A DNA stretch of 23,147 nucleotides. Origin: an uncultured Rikenella sp. GTDB taxonomy: Bacteria > Bacteroidota > Bacteroidia > Bacteroidales > Rikenellaceae. The stretch spans positions 1 through 23,147 of the forward strand of contig NZ_CAJTUJ010000024.1 of assembly GCF_910579375.1 (NCBI RefSeq), given 5' to 3'. Positions within the stretch are counted from its first letter, which is position 1, and the number at the start of each line of letters is the position of its first letter. Below, piece by piece: positions 8,363 to 15,750 of the stretch. A program made the position numbers and the translations under genes. The notes beneath the pieces are model-generated. The model had not been told where the DNA came from, made no database searches, and saw only the letters and a list, made by a program, of their open reading frames with translations.

Positions 8363-9073
8363 CTACAGCTCGTTCTTGACGCTGTCCACGATCTGACCGT
8401 CCAACAGGTTGATGATCCGGTGGGCATAAGTCGAGTCGCGCTGCGAGTGGGTCACCATGATGATCGTCGTCCCCTCGCGGTTCAGTTCCGAGAGGAGCGT
8501 CATCACCTCCTGCCCGTTCTTGGTATCGAGGTTACCGGTCGGTTCGTCGGCCAGAATCAGCTTCGGCTGCGCCACCACTGCCCGGGCGATCGCCACACGC
8601 TGCTGCTGCCCCCCTGAGAGCTGCTGCGGGAAGTGACCCGCCCGGTGGCTGATGTTCATCCGGTTCAGGATGTCGTTCACCATCTCTTTCCGTTTCTTGG
8701 CCGGGATGCGCAGGTAGATCAGCGGCAGTTCGACATTCTCGAACACATTGAGTTCGTCGATCAGGTTGAAGCTTTGGAACACGAACCCGATGTTTCCCTT
8801 GCGGTACAGCGTGCGTTCCTTCTCCTTGAGCGACCCGACCTCCTTGTCCAGCAGATAGTAAGTCCCGTCCGAAGGATTGTCGAGCAGGCCGAGGATATTC
8901 AGCAGCGTCGATTTGCCGCACCCCGACGGCCCCATGATCGCCACGAACTCGCCCGGCGCGACCTCCATCGAAACATGGTTCAGCGCAATGGTTTCGACCT
9001 CTTCCGTGCGGAAATATTTGCTCAGGTCTGTGATGCGGAGCATCGGATCGGTGATTTGAATGGTATTTTCCAT
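8363..9073 (-). CDS. ABC transporter ATPase, MacB/LolD type
   Basis: This 236-residue cytoplasmic ATPase drives the large FtsX/MacB permeases encoded upstream. All catalytic motifs are intact: Walker A GPSGCGKST (residues 48-56), Q-loop FVFQSFNL (97-104, Gln100), signature LSGGQQQR (152-159), Walker B LILADEPTG (172-180) and H-loop His209. The length and the motif LNILGLLDNPSDG are typical of the MacB/LolD/SalX subfamily, which powers mechanotransmission rather than classical transport. It is the only ATPase gene in the window although three permeases are present, so it probably pairs with more than one of them. Its own sigma-54-like promoter and paired operators lie just upstream at 9127-9236, so it is a separate transcription unit from the permeases. 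Confidence 0.93.
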   Translation of the reverse strand: MENTIQITDPMLRITDLSKYFRTEEVETIALNHVSMEVAPGEFVAIMGPSGCGKSTLLNILGLLDNPSDGTYYLLDKEVGSLKEKERTLYRKGNIGFVFQSFNLIDELNVFENVELPLIYLRIPAKKRKEMVNDILNRMNISHRAGHFPQQLSGGQQQRVAIARAVVAQPKLILADEPTGNLDTKNGQEVMTLLSELNREGTTIIMVTHSQRDSTYAHRIINLLDGQIVDSVKNEL

Positions 9074-9126
9074 GATTGTTTAATGTTTTGTCGTTTGGTT
9101 TGATTGGTTAGCGACATCCTGTTTTA

Positions 9127-9142
9127 TGCCGAAATCATGCCA
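9127..9142 (-). promoter_or_regulatory. Sigma-54-type promoter of the ABC ATPase gene
   Basis: On the minus strand TGGCATG, four bases, then CGGCA fits the RpoN pattern TGGCACG-N4-TTGCA, with the invariant GG and GC at the correct 12-bp distance. The predicted start is near 9116, giving a leader of about 43 bases before the ATG at 9073. The paired palindromes begin 56 bp upstream of the -24 element. Confidence 0.72.
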
Positions 9143-9197
9143 AAGTTAATAATTTTCTGGTTCACAGCATCTTGCGAATTCAGCCTCCCGGCTTTTT

Positions 9198-9236
9198 TGT
9201 CTAAAAATTAGACAGTCGGTGTCTATTTTTTAGACA
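9198..9236. promoter_or_regulatory. Paired 17-bp palindromic operators (upstream activator sites), locus 1
   Basis: TGTCTAAAAATTAGACA (9198-9214) and TGTCTATTTTTTAGACA (9220-9236) are dyad-symmetric sites whose starts are 22 bp apart, so they lie on the same face of the helix. They sit 56-94 bp upstream of the -24 element of the ATPase promoter, the normal place for an NtrC-class activator. The second site extends to nine-bp arms (CGGTGTCTA/TAGACACCG). It could also help terminate the permease gene that ends at 9259. Confidence 0.75.
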
Positions 9237-9300
9237 CCGCACCGCCTGTCGCAAATCCCTACTCCGTCTTGAACGCCTCCACCGGATTCGCCGTCGCCGC
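9221..9300 (-). repeat. 80-bp identical block, copy 1 (permease tail plus operator)
   Basis: These 80 bases are identical to 15671-15750. The block covers one operator palindrome, the intergenic spacer and the last codons of the permease gene. High similarity continues further into both permease genes. It marks a recent duplication or gene conversion that carried the operator along with the coding sequence. Confidence 0.85.
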
Positions 9301-11622
9301 ACGCCAACTTTGGATCGTCACCGTGGCTAAAGTAATGAAAAGCACGATAGCCAGCGAAACCGCGAAGACCCACCAATAGACCGGCGTCCGGTAAGCGAAC
9401 GTACCCAGCCATTCACGCACCCCGTACCACGCCAGCGGAGCAGCCACCACGAAGCAGATCAACACCAGCCGCACAAAAGATTTGTTGAACATCGCCAGTA
9501 TCTCTGCAACGGTCGCCCCCATCACCTTGCGCACCCCGATCTCCTTGCGCCGGTACTGCGTCTCGAAGACCACCAGCCCGAAGACCCCCACCAGCGAGAG
9601 CACCACAGCCAGCAGCGAGAAGACCGTAATCAGCGTCGTCACCTTCAACTCCTTCCGGTACAGCGCATCGAACGCCGCATCGAAGAATTGCAGGTCGACC
9701 GGGTAAGCCGGATCGATTTCGGCCGCCGCCCGCCGGATGTGTTCGACCGCTGCATAAGGGTCGCCCTTGATTTTGAAATAAGCGGTCTGCAACCGGTTAT
9801 CGAGCCCCGACTCCTTCCCCACCAGCACCATCGCCATCGGCCCCACCGCGGCATGCAGCGACCCGTAGTTGAAATCCCGGGCGATCCCCGTCAACCGGGC
9901 CTCTCCGCCCCATCCCCGTTCGTTCAGCGGCTCCTGCATCGAGAGTCCGAACTCCCGGGCCGCCGACTCGTTGAACAGATAGTGATAACACCCCTCGCGC
10001 CGCGCATCCGTCTCCGTAAAATAATCCCCGTCCACCAGCTCAACCCCCAGCATCCGGGGCAGATTCCACGATACCACATCCGCCGCAAAGAGAATCGTCG
10101 TTCCCCGGAGCTCGCGGCCCCACTGAGAATGCAGATTGGTCAGCCCCAGCGGCCTCTCCGAATAACCCACCTCCTCGACCAGCGGCGACTGTACCACCCG
10201 CTCTTCGAACGCCTTCGACCCGCGAAGCTCGCCGCCCATCCGGGCCATCGCAATCCCCTCGTAATCCAGTCCCGTATTGATTCCGCGCAGATAGCGATTC
10301 TGCAACTGCATGAACATCGCCGCCACGATCAGACCCAAAGAGACCACGAACTGGAAACCGATCAGCGCCGTCCGCAGCTTACGACCCTTCGGCGAGAGAC
10401 CGAACGAACCTTTCAACACCAGCGCCGGAGGGAACGAAGTGGTGTAGACCGCCGGATAGATCCCCGCCAGTATCCCGACGCCCAGAGCTACCCCCAGCCC
10501 CAACCAGATCACTCCGCTATAGGTAGAGAACGAAATGCCTCCCGAAATCAGTTCGTTGAAACCGGTATCCCTCAACAGGTAGACCCACAACAGAGCCAGG
10601 CAGAAGCCCAACAACGAGATGCCCACCGACTCGAAGATCAGTTCCGCCCGCAGTGTCCCGACCGGAGAACCCAGCACTTTCCGGGTATTGATGTTCTTGA
10701 TCCGCAGCGGCGTGAGCGAGGTCGCGAAATTGACGAAGTTCACAGCGGCGATCCCGATCACCAACAGGGCGATCGACAACAACAGCGTCATCGTCGTCCG
10801 GTTGCCGCGTTCCGTCAGCGCGCCCGTCCCGAAAGCCGCCGACCGGTCGTCGTAATAGCGATCCGACAGCCGAACGAGATTCGCCGTTATCTCCATCCCC
10901 ATATCCATCTTATTGGTAAGCGGAAACGCTTTCCACCCCTCCACGATCTGCGCCGGATCGACCCCCGGACGGAGCAGCACATACATCTGATAGTTGGCGT
11001 TATCCCAACTGTACCCGTCGGCCCCGAAAACGAGCGGCAGGATGACCCGGTTTTTGATCTGCGAATTGTCCGGGAAATCGCGGTAGACCCCTCCGACCTC
11101 ATACTCCTTTCCTCCCACCGTCATTCCGCGCCCCACCACACCGTGTTCCGTTCCGAACAAGCTCTGCGCCAGCGACGCCGGCAGAAGCACCTTGCCCGGT
11201 TCCCGCAGCGCATCCGCAACCCCTTCCACCATCTCCGGCGTGAAGATATCGGTAAACGCCGCCTGGGCCGCCACCACCGGCTGTACGAATCCGACCTTCG
11301 TCCCGTTGCGTTCGACCGTGATATACGTATCTTCAAAAGGCGGTATCAACAGCGCATACGCCTCGATCCCCGCCCCCATCCCGCCGAACGTCCGGCCGAA
11401 CTCCGACGAGACGACGGGCACGAACCCCTCGGCCATCAGCATCTCGGCCTGGCAGATCCGGTCGGCATGCCGGTGGAAGCGGTCGAAAGTCGACTCATAC
11501 CTCACCTGCATCAGGATCAGGATAAAAGCTGCGAAAGCCACGCTCAGCCCCACGATGTTCAGCCCGCAGGCCAGCCGGAAACGACGCATCGTCGTCAGAA
11601 ATTGACGGAAAAACAGTCTCAT
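9259..11622 (-). CDS. MacB/FtsX-family ABC permease 1
   Basis: This 787-residue inner-membrane permease belongs to the MacB_PCD plus FtsX type with two transmembrane modules. The ATG at 11620-11622 (MRLFFRQFLTTMRRFRLACG) is chosen because it aligns with the start of permease 3; the 42 codons before it have no counterpart. TM1 is at about 22-40, followed by a large periplasmic domain (about 42-280). An FtsX module follows (about 285-480, with ALLVIGIAAVNFVNF and the motif LRIKNINTRKVLGSPVGTL). Then come a second periplasmic domain and a C-terminal FtsX module with YRRKEIGVRKVMGATVAEIL. Membrane modules are almost identical to permease 3, while periplasmic domains differ. It lies 209 bp downstream of the HlyD-like gene and has no recognisable sigma-54 promoter of its own. 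Confidence 0.9.
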   Translation of the reverse strand: MRLFFRQFLTTMRRFRLACGLNIVGLSVAFAAFILILMQVRYESTFDRFHRHADRICQAEMLMAEGFVPVVSSEFGRTFGGMGAGIEAYALLIPPFEDTYITVERNGTKVGFVQPVVAAQAAFTDIFTPEMVEGVADALREPGKVLLPASLAQSLFGTEHGVVGRGMTVGGKEYEVGGVYRDFPDNSQIKNRVILPLVFGADGYSWDNANYQMYVLLRPGVDPAQIVEGWKAFPLTNKMDMGMEITANLVRLSDRYYDDRSAAFGTGALTERGNRTTMTLLLSIALLVIGIAAVNFVNFATSLTPLRIKNINTRKVLGSPVGTLRAELIFESVGISLLGFCLALLWVYLLRDTGFNELISGGISFSTYSGVIWLGLGVALGVGILAGIYPAVYTTSFPPALVLKGSFGLSPKGRKLRTALIGFQFVVSLGLIVAAMFMQLQNRYLRGINTGLDYEGIAMARMGGELRGSKAFEERVVQSPLVEEVGYSERPLGLTNLHSQWGRELRGTTILFAADVVSWNLPRMLGVELVDGDYFTETDARREGCYHYLFNESAAREFGLSMQEPLNERGWGGEARLTGIARDFNYGSLHAAVGPMAMVLVGKESGLDNRLQTAYFKIKGDPYAAVEHIRRAAAEIDPAYPVDLQFFDAAFDALYRKELKVTTLITVFSLLAVVLSLVGVFGLVVFETQYRRKEIGVRKVMGATVAEILAMFNKSFVRLVLICFVVAAPLAWYGVREWLGTFAYRTPVYWWVFAVSLAIVLFITLATVTIQSWRAATANPVEAFKTE

Positions 11623-11690
11623 TTTACTTGCATTCAAAAAATTAAAAACCGAAAGAACGACAGAGCGGCCATACCGTCCAGCCACCCCGT

Positions 11691-11800
11691 CGTTCATAAG
11701 ACGCATCGAAACAGGATTTCGGATGCGTCCGAGGGTCGGTTTCAACACCCTTTCAACAAATGTTCATACAAGAGACGCATCCCGGCCCCGTTTCGGATGC
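11691..11800. repeat. Two imperfect direct repeats, each able to form a hairpin
   Basis: In the 209-bp gap between the adaptor gene and permease 1, the sequence GTTCATA...GACGCATC...TTTCGGATGC occurs twice, at about 11691-11730 and 11762-11800. The first copy folds well (arms GACGCAT/ATGCGTC plus CGAAA/TTTCG, 11700-11729). The second keeps only GCATCC/GGATGC (11777-11800). They may attenuate or process the mRNA between the two genes. Confidence 0.5.
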
Positions 11801-11831
11801 CCTCCCCCGACGATTTCGTCGCGCCGCCCCC

Positions 11832-13082
11832 CTATTTGAGCAGCAGCACCTGATTGTCGCCGTAGGTATCGTAGCTCGACACAATCACCCGTTCGCCGTC
11901 CTCGAGCCCTTCGAGCACCTCGTAGTACATCGGATTCTGGCGTCCGATCCTCACCGGCCGGCGGTAGGCCTTGTCCCCGTCCGGCGACACCACGAAGATC
12001 CAGCTGCCGCCCGTCGTCTGGTAGAACGCCCCGCGCGGGATGATGATCCCCTCCGTCGGCTGTCCCAGCTCCAGATTGATGTAGTAAGTCTGCCCCGAGC
12101 GAATATTCTCGGGCCGCTCGCCCGTCAGGTAGCACCACGTCCGGAACTGGCCGTTGCGCACCTCCGGGAAGACCGTCCGCACCACCAGTCCGAACTTGTT
12201 CCCCTGCCGTTCGAACGTCCCTTCGAGCCCCGGTTTCACGCGGTCAATATAGTGTTCGTCGATCATCGCCTCGATCTTGTAGTCGCTCAGGTCGTTGATC
12301 TGCCCCACCTTCGTCCCCGCATTGACATACTGCCCCAGCACCACATCCAGCTGCCCCAGCTCGCCGTCGATATTGGCCTTCACGTTGAGGTTATCGACCC
12401 GCTGGCGGATCAGCTCCATGTTTTTCTTCATGCTTTCGAGACTGATCTCCATGTTGTCGACCTGAATGCTTCGGAAGATCGAGTCCTGGCGCTGCCGTTC
12501 GAAGACCAGCTCTTTCTGTTTCAGCGAGAGCTCGTAATTCTCCTTGGCCTGCAAGTACTCTTCGTTCGAGATGAGGTCTTCGCGATGGAGCGCCTCGTAC
12601 TGTTCGTACTTGCGTTTGGCCCGCGCCACATCCATATCGAGCTGGAGCCGCTCTTTCTGGAGGTTCAGCTTCTCCTGCTCCATGCTCACCCGCGTGTTTC
12701 GGAGCAGGTTCTCCTTTTCCGCCAGGTCGGCCTCGCTCGTCAGGATCTGCATGTTGAGCTGCGGGTTGGTGAGCCGGACGATCACATCGCCCTTGCGCAC
12801 CATCGCCCCCTCCTCGACCACCTTGACATCCACATTTCCGCTCTCCAACGGGCTCACCTGCACCGTCGTGATCGGCAGCACATTGCCGTTCACCCGCACA
12901 TAGTCGTTGAACTGCCCCCTGCGGGCCGTCTCGATCGTCACCGTCCGGCTGTCCACCTTCATCGACGCGCTGTGGTCGCCGAAGATCAGCCAGCCCAACA
13001 ACACCAGCAACACCGCCCCGCCGGCCACATACGGGATATGCTTCTTGCGCAGCCCTTTCTTCTTTTCAATTACTCTGTCCAT
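11832..13082 (-). CDS. HlyD/MacA-like periplasmic adaptor of the ABC exporter
   Basis: This 416-residue membrane-fusion protein is anchored by one N-terminal membrane helix (about residues 17-34, HIPYVAGGAVLLVLLGWLIF) after a basic start, with no lipobox. The barrel-sandwich half-motif VSPLESGNVDVKVVEEGAMVRKGD lies at about 76-99 in outline. A long alpha-hairpin with heptad-like, Glu/Lys/Gln-rich sequence spans about 108-250. The second lipoyl half NLNVKANIDGELGQLDVVLGQYV follows, and then the beta-barrel and membrane-proximal domains. This architecture bridges a MacB-type permease and a TolC duct. It starts 62 bp after the end of permease 2, so the two are probably one transcript driven by the sigma-54 promoter at 15578. 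The substrate is unknown. Confidence 0.9.
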   Translation of the reverse strand: MDRVIEKKKGLRKKHIPYVAGGAVLLVLLGWLIFGDHSASMKVDSRTVTIETARRGQFNDYVRVNGNVLPITTVQVSPLESGNVDVKVVEEGAMVRKGDVIVRLTNPQLNMQILTSEADLAEKENLLRNTRVSMEQEKLNLQKERLQLDMDVARAKRKYEQYEALHREDLISNEEYLQAKENYELSLKQKELVFERQRQDSIFRSIQVDNMEISLESMKKNMELIRQRVDNLNVKANIDGELGQLDVVLGQYVNAGTKVGQINDLSDYKIEAMIDEHYIDRVKPGLEGTFERQGNKFGLVVRTVFPEVRNGQFRTWCYLTGERPENIRSGQTYYINLELGQPTEGIIIPRGAFYQTTGGSWIFVVSPDGDKAYRRPVRIGRQNPMYYEVLEGLEDGERVIVSSYDTYGDNQVLLLK

Positions 13083-13144
13083 GATTCTTATCTGTTTTTT
13101 ACTTGATTATCATCCTATCGAAAACCGCCCGCCGCGGCCGTCCT

Positions 13145-15541
13145 TTACTCCCGTTTGATCGCCACCGCCGGATTTTCGACCGCCGCGCGGTAGCTCTGCC
13201 CCAGCACCGTGAAGAGCGCGATCACCGCCGCCACGAGCCCCGCCAGCGCGAAGATCCACCAGCTCATCGTCGTCCGGTAGGCATACCGGCTCATCCAGCC
13301 GTCCATCAGCCACCACACCACCGGCACCGCGATGACGAACGACACCGCCAACCACCGCAGGAAGCTCAGACAGAGCATCCCGACCACCTCGCGCACCGTC
13401 GCCCCGTGCACCTTGCGGATCGCAATCTCCTTCCGCCGGCGTTCCACCGAGTAGCCCACCAGGGCGAAGAGCCCCAGACAGCCGATAAAGATCGCCAGCA
13501 CGCTGAACGTCAGCAACCGCGCCCGGAAGAGATTCTCCTGTTTGTACATCCGGTCGAACTGCGCGTCCATAAATTCATACTGGAAGACCTCGTTCGGGAA
13601 CATCTCGCGGAACGTGCGTTCGATGTGTCGGAGCGCCGGTTCGATCTGCCCCGCCGCAATCCGGATATACGGGTCGCCGCTCCACGCCCGCACGAGTACC
13701 AGCGGCGTCACCTGTTCCGTCACCGGCTGGTGCTGAAAATCCTTGAACACTCCGACAAACTTCTCGCCCGGGATCTGCACCTCCGGCGCCACATTGCGAA
13801 TATGCTTGGCAAACGCCTCGTTGATGACCATTTGGCCGGACGGCCCCCATTCGAGCCGGTCGACATTGGTCTCCGAGATCGAATCCCCCTCGACCATCGG
13901 CACCCCCAGCACATGAAGCGTATGCTGATCACCGTAGAGATGCTTCGGCGACAAGTGCTCCCGTTCGTTGATCTGCACCGTGTTCATTGAACCGATATGC
14001 ATGGGGTTCCCCTGAATCAGCGACGCGTTGACGATAGTCGGACTGTTCAGCAGCTGCGTGCGGAACGTATTGAATTTCTCCCTGTTCATGAAAGAGCCCC
14101 CGCCGACCATCACCACGTTCTCGCGGTGGTAGCCCAGGTCGAGCGTCGTGAGATAGCGTATCTGCTTATTGATAAGCAACGTCGCCGCGATCAGCCCGAT
14201 TGAGATGACGAACTGGAAGACGATCAGCGCATTCCGCACCGCCGACATCTGCCGTCCCCCGCTCGACCGGTTGGCGATGGCATCGAGCGGTTTCATCCGC
14301 GTGAGCACCATCGCCGGGAAGATCCCCGACAGCACCCCGCACACCAACGGCAACACCACGAACAACACCAGCAGCATGTCCCAACTCAGCGAGAGGGAGA
14401 GTTCGCTGCCGACGATCATCGGATAGAGCGGCCGCAACAGATAAGCCAACCCGAAAGCCGTCACCGCCGCCACACACGTGATCAGCACCGAATCCCCGAT
14501 AATGAACCCGATCAGACTGCCTCGGCTCGCCCCCATGATACTCTTGATGCCCATCGCGCGCACCACCTCCGTCGAACGCGCCGTATAGATATTGACGTAA
14601 TTGATAATAGCGATCACCAGCACCAACACAGCGATAATACCCAGCACCACCAGCGCCCCCGAATCGTACGCATTCATGGCCCCCGTCACCTCGGGCGTGA
14701 AGTAACAGTCGTCGAAAGCACGGATATGCGGCAACTTCGGACTGTCCACCCCTCCGGCCTCCTCGATCTTGTCATCGAGCGTCCCCTCCTTGATGAAATG
14801 ACCCCCGTAAGCCTCGGCCATGCGCTCCAGTACAGCCCGCTGAAACTTATAGTTCATAGTCTTCATATCGACCGTGGGGTTGACCCGAAAATAGCATTCG
14901 CTCGCCCAGCGGAACCACTTGTCGGCCTTGTCGCCCGGATTCGCCAACTGGAAAGTGAGAATCACCTCCGGCGTATAGAGCGAATTTTCCGGAACATCCT
15001 CGAATACGCCAGTGATCGTCACCTTCCAAGTATTGTTGACCTCGATCTGTTTACCGATCACGTCGAGCGAACCGAAGAGCCTCCGGGCCGCCGATCGGCT
15101 CACCATCCCCTTCGAGGCATCGGCCAAAGCGTCCGCTCCGCCTCCGCTCACCATCCGGAACGGCAGCACCTGCAACAGCGTCGAGTCGCCGAACATCGAA
15201 CTCAGAGAGAAGCGCACGCCCGCCGGCTGATCCGGCACCGAAACCGTCATTGAGCCCCAGCTGATCGCACGAGTAGCCGCAATAACCTCCGGGAACCGGG
15301 TCATGAACCCGGCCAGCGGGTCGGGACAGATCGAACCGATCTCATCCACTTCGACCTCGCACCGCCAGACATCGTCCATCGGCCGTTCGAAACAGTCGTC
15401 GTGCCGCACCTGCCCGATGATAAAGATATACATCACGATCACCGCCGCAAACCCGAGCGTCAGCCCCAGCCAGTTGATAAAGAACGAAAACGGTCGGTTC
15501 TTTTTGGCCCTCCAGCTTTCAAGGAAAAATTTTCTGAACAT
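13145..15541 (-). CDS. MacB/FtsX-family ABC permease 2
   Basis: This 798-residue permease has the same two-module plan as its neighbours but is only distantly related to them. The start MFRKFFLESWRAKKNRPFSFFINWLGLTLGF is basic and leads straight into TM1 (about 20-43). A first periplasmic domain follows (about 45-285). The first FtsX module has IIAVLVLVIAIINYVNIYTARSTEVVRAMGIKSIMGASRGSL, and the DNA-level GC bias is as in the neighbours. A second periplasmic domain precedes the C-terminal FtsX module, which carries VERRRKEIAIRKVHGATVREVV. It is the first gene after a sigma-54-like promoter and an operator pair, with the adaptor gene 62 bp downstream. It may work as a heterodimer with permease 1 or 3, or as its own exporter sharing the single ATPase; the sequence does not decide this. 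Confidence 0.9.
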   Translation of the reverse strand: MFRKFFLESWRAKKNRPFSFFINWLGLTLGFAAVIVMYIFIIGQVRHDDCFERPMDDVWRCEVEVDEIGSICPDPLAGFMTRFPEVIAATRAISWGSMTVSVPDQPAGVRFSLSSMFGDSTLLQVLPFRMVSGGGADALADASKGMVSRSAARRLFGSLDVIGKQIEVNNTWKVTITGVFEDVPENSLYTPEVILTFQLANPGDKADKWFRWASECYFRVNPTVDMKTMNYKFQRAVLERMAEAYGGHFIKEGTLDDKIEEAGGVDSPKLPHIRAFDDCYFTPEVTGAMNAYDSGALVVLGIIAVLVLVIAIINYVNIYTARSTEVVRAMGIKSIMGASRGSLIGFIIGDSVLITCVAAVTAFGLAYLLRPLYPMIVGSELSLSLSWDMLLVLFVVLPLVCGVLSGIFPAMVLTRMKPLDAIANRSSGGRQMSAVRNALIVFQFVISIGLIAATLLINKQIRYLTTLDLGYHRENVVMVGGGSFMNREKFNTFRTQLLNSPTIVNASLIQGNPMHIGSMNTVQINEREHLSPKHLYGDQHTLHVLGVPMVEGDSISETNVDRLEWGPSGQMVINEAFAKHIRNVAPEVQIPGEKFVGVFKDFQHQPVTEQVTPLVLVRAWSGDPYIRIAAGQIEPALRHIERTFREMFPNEVFQYEFMDAQFDRMYKQENLFRARLLTFSVLAIFIGCLGLFALVGYSVERRRKEIAIRKVHGATVREVVGMLCLSFLRWLAVSFVIAVPVVWWLMDGWMSRYAYRTTMSWWIFALAGLVAAVIALFTVLGQSYRAAVENPAVAIKRE

Positions 15542-15577
15542 ATCCTGTTTTGTTTATCGATTTCCGCCCCTCCCTAT

Positions 15578-15592
15578 CCACACCTCATGCCA
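15578..15592 (-). promoter_or_regulatory. Sigma-54-type promoter of the permease 2/adaptor unit
   Basis: On the minus strand TGGCATG, four bases, then GTGG. The -24 element is close to consensus and the -12 element has G-G where GC is usual, as at 19517. The predicted start is near 15566, leaving a 25-base leader before the ATG at 15541. The operator pair begins 56 bp upstream of the -24 element. Confidence 0.65.
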
Positions 15593-15647
15593 CAACAGAA
15601 AATCGACTCATTATCAAATTCTTGCAATTTCCGTCTTTTCCTCCGAG

Positions 15648-15686
15648 TGTCTAATTTTTAGACATTCACCGTCTATTTTTTAGACA
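15648..15686. promoter_or_regulatory. Paired 17-bp palindromic operators, locus 2
   Basis: TGTCTAATTTTTAGACA (15648-15664) and CGTCTATTTTTTAGACA (15670-15686) start 22 bp apart and lie 56-94 bp upstream of the -24 element at 15592. The geometry is identical to locus 1. The second site has one mismatch at its outer base. The pair lies between the stop of permease 3 and the promoter of permease 2. Confidence 0.75.
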
Positions 15687-15750
15687 CCGCACCGCCTGTC
15701 GCAAATCCCTACTCCGTCTTGAACGCCTCCACCGGATTCGCCGTCGCCGC
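15671..15750 (-). repeat. 80-bp identical block, copy 2
   Basis: This block is identical to 9221-9300. It spans most of the proximal operator palindrome, the 3' spacer and the final codons of permease 3. See copy 1 for the implication of a shared duplication. Confidence 0.85.

Noticed and set aside
11623..11831. A fourth sigma-54 promoter in front of permease 1
   Set aside because: No TGGCA-type -24 with a spaced -12 pair and no TGTCTA dyad is present; the weak match near TGGCCGC fails at the -12 position.
9688..11853. A 721-codon plus-strand open frame, and similar long frames at 50-1258, 1304-2824, 7265-8299, 11760-13106 and 16189-17232
   Set aside because: All lie antisense to clearly recognisable genes and are rich in Arg, His, Pro and Gln with no domain motifs, as expected for frames opposite GC-rich coding DNA.
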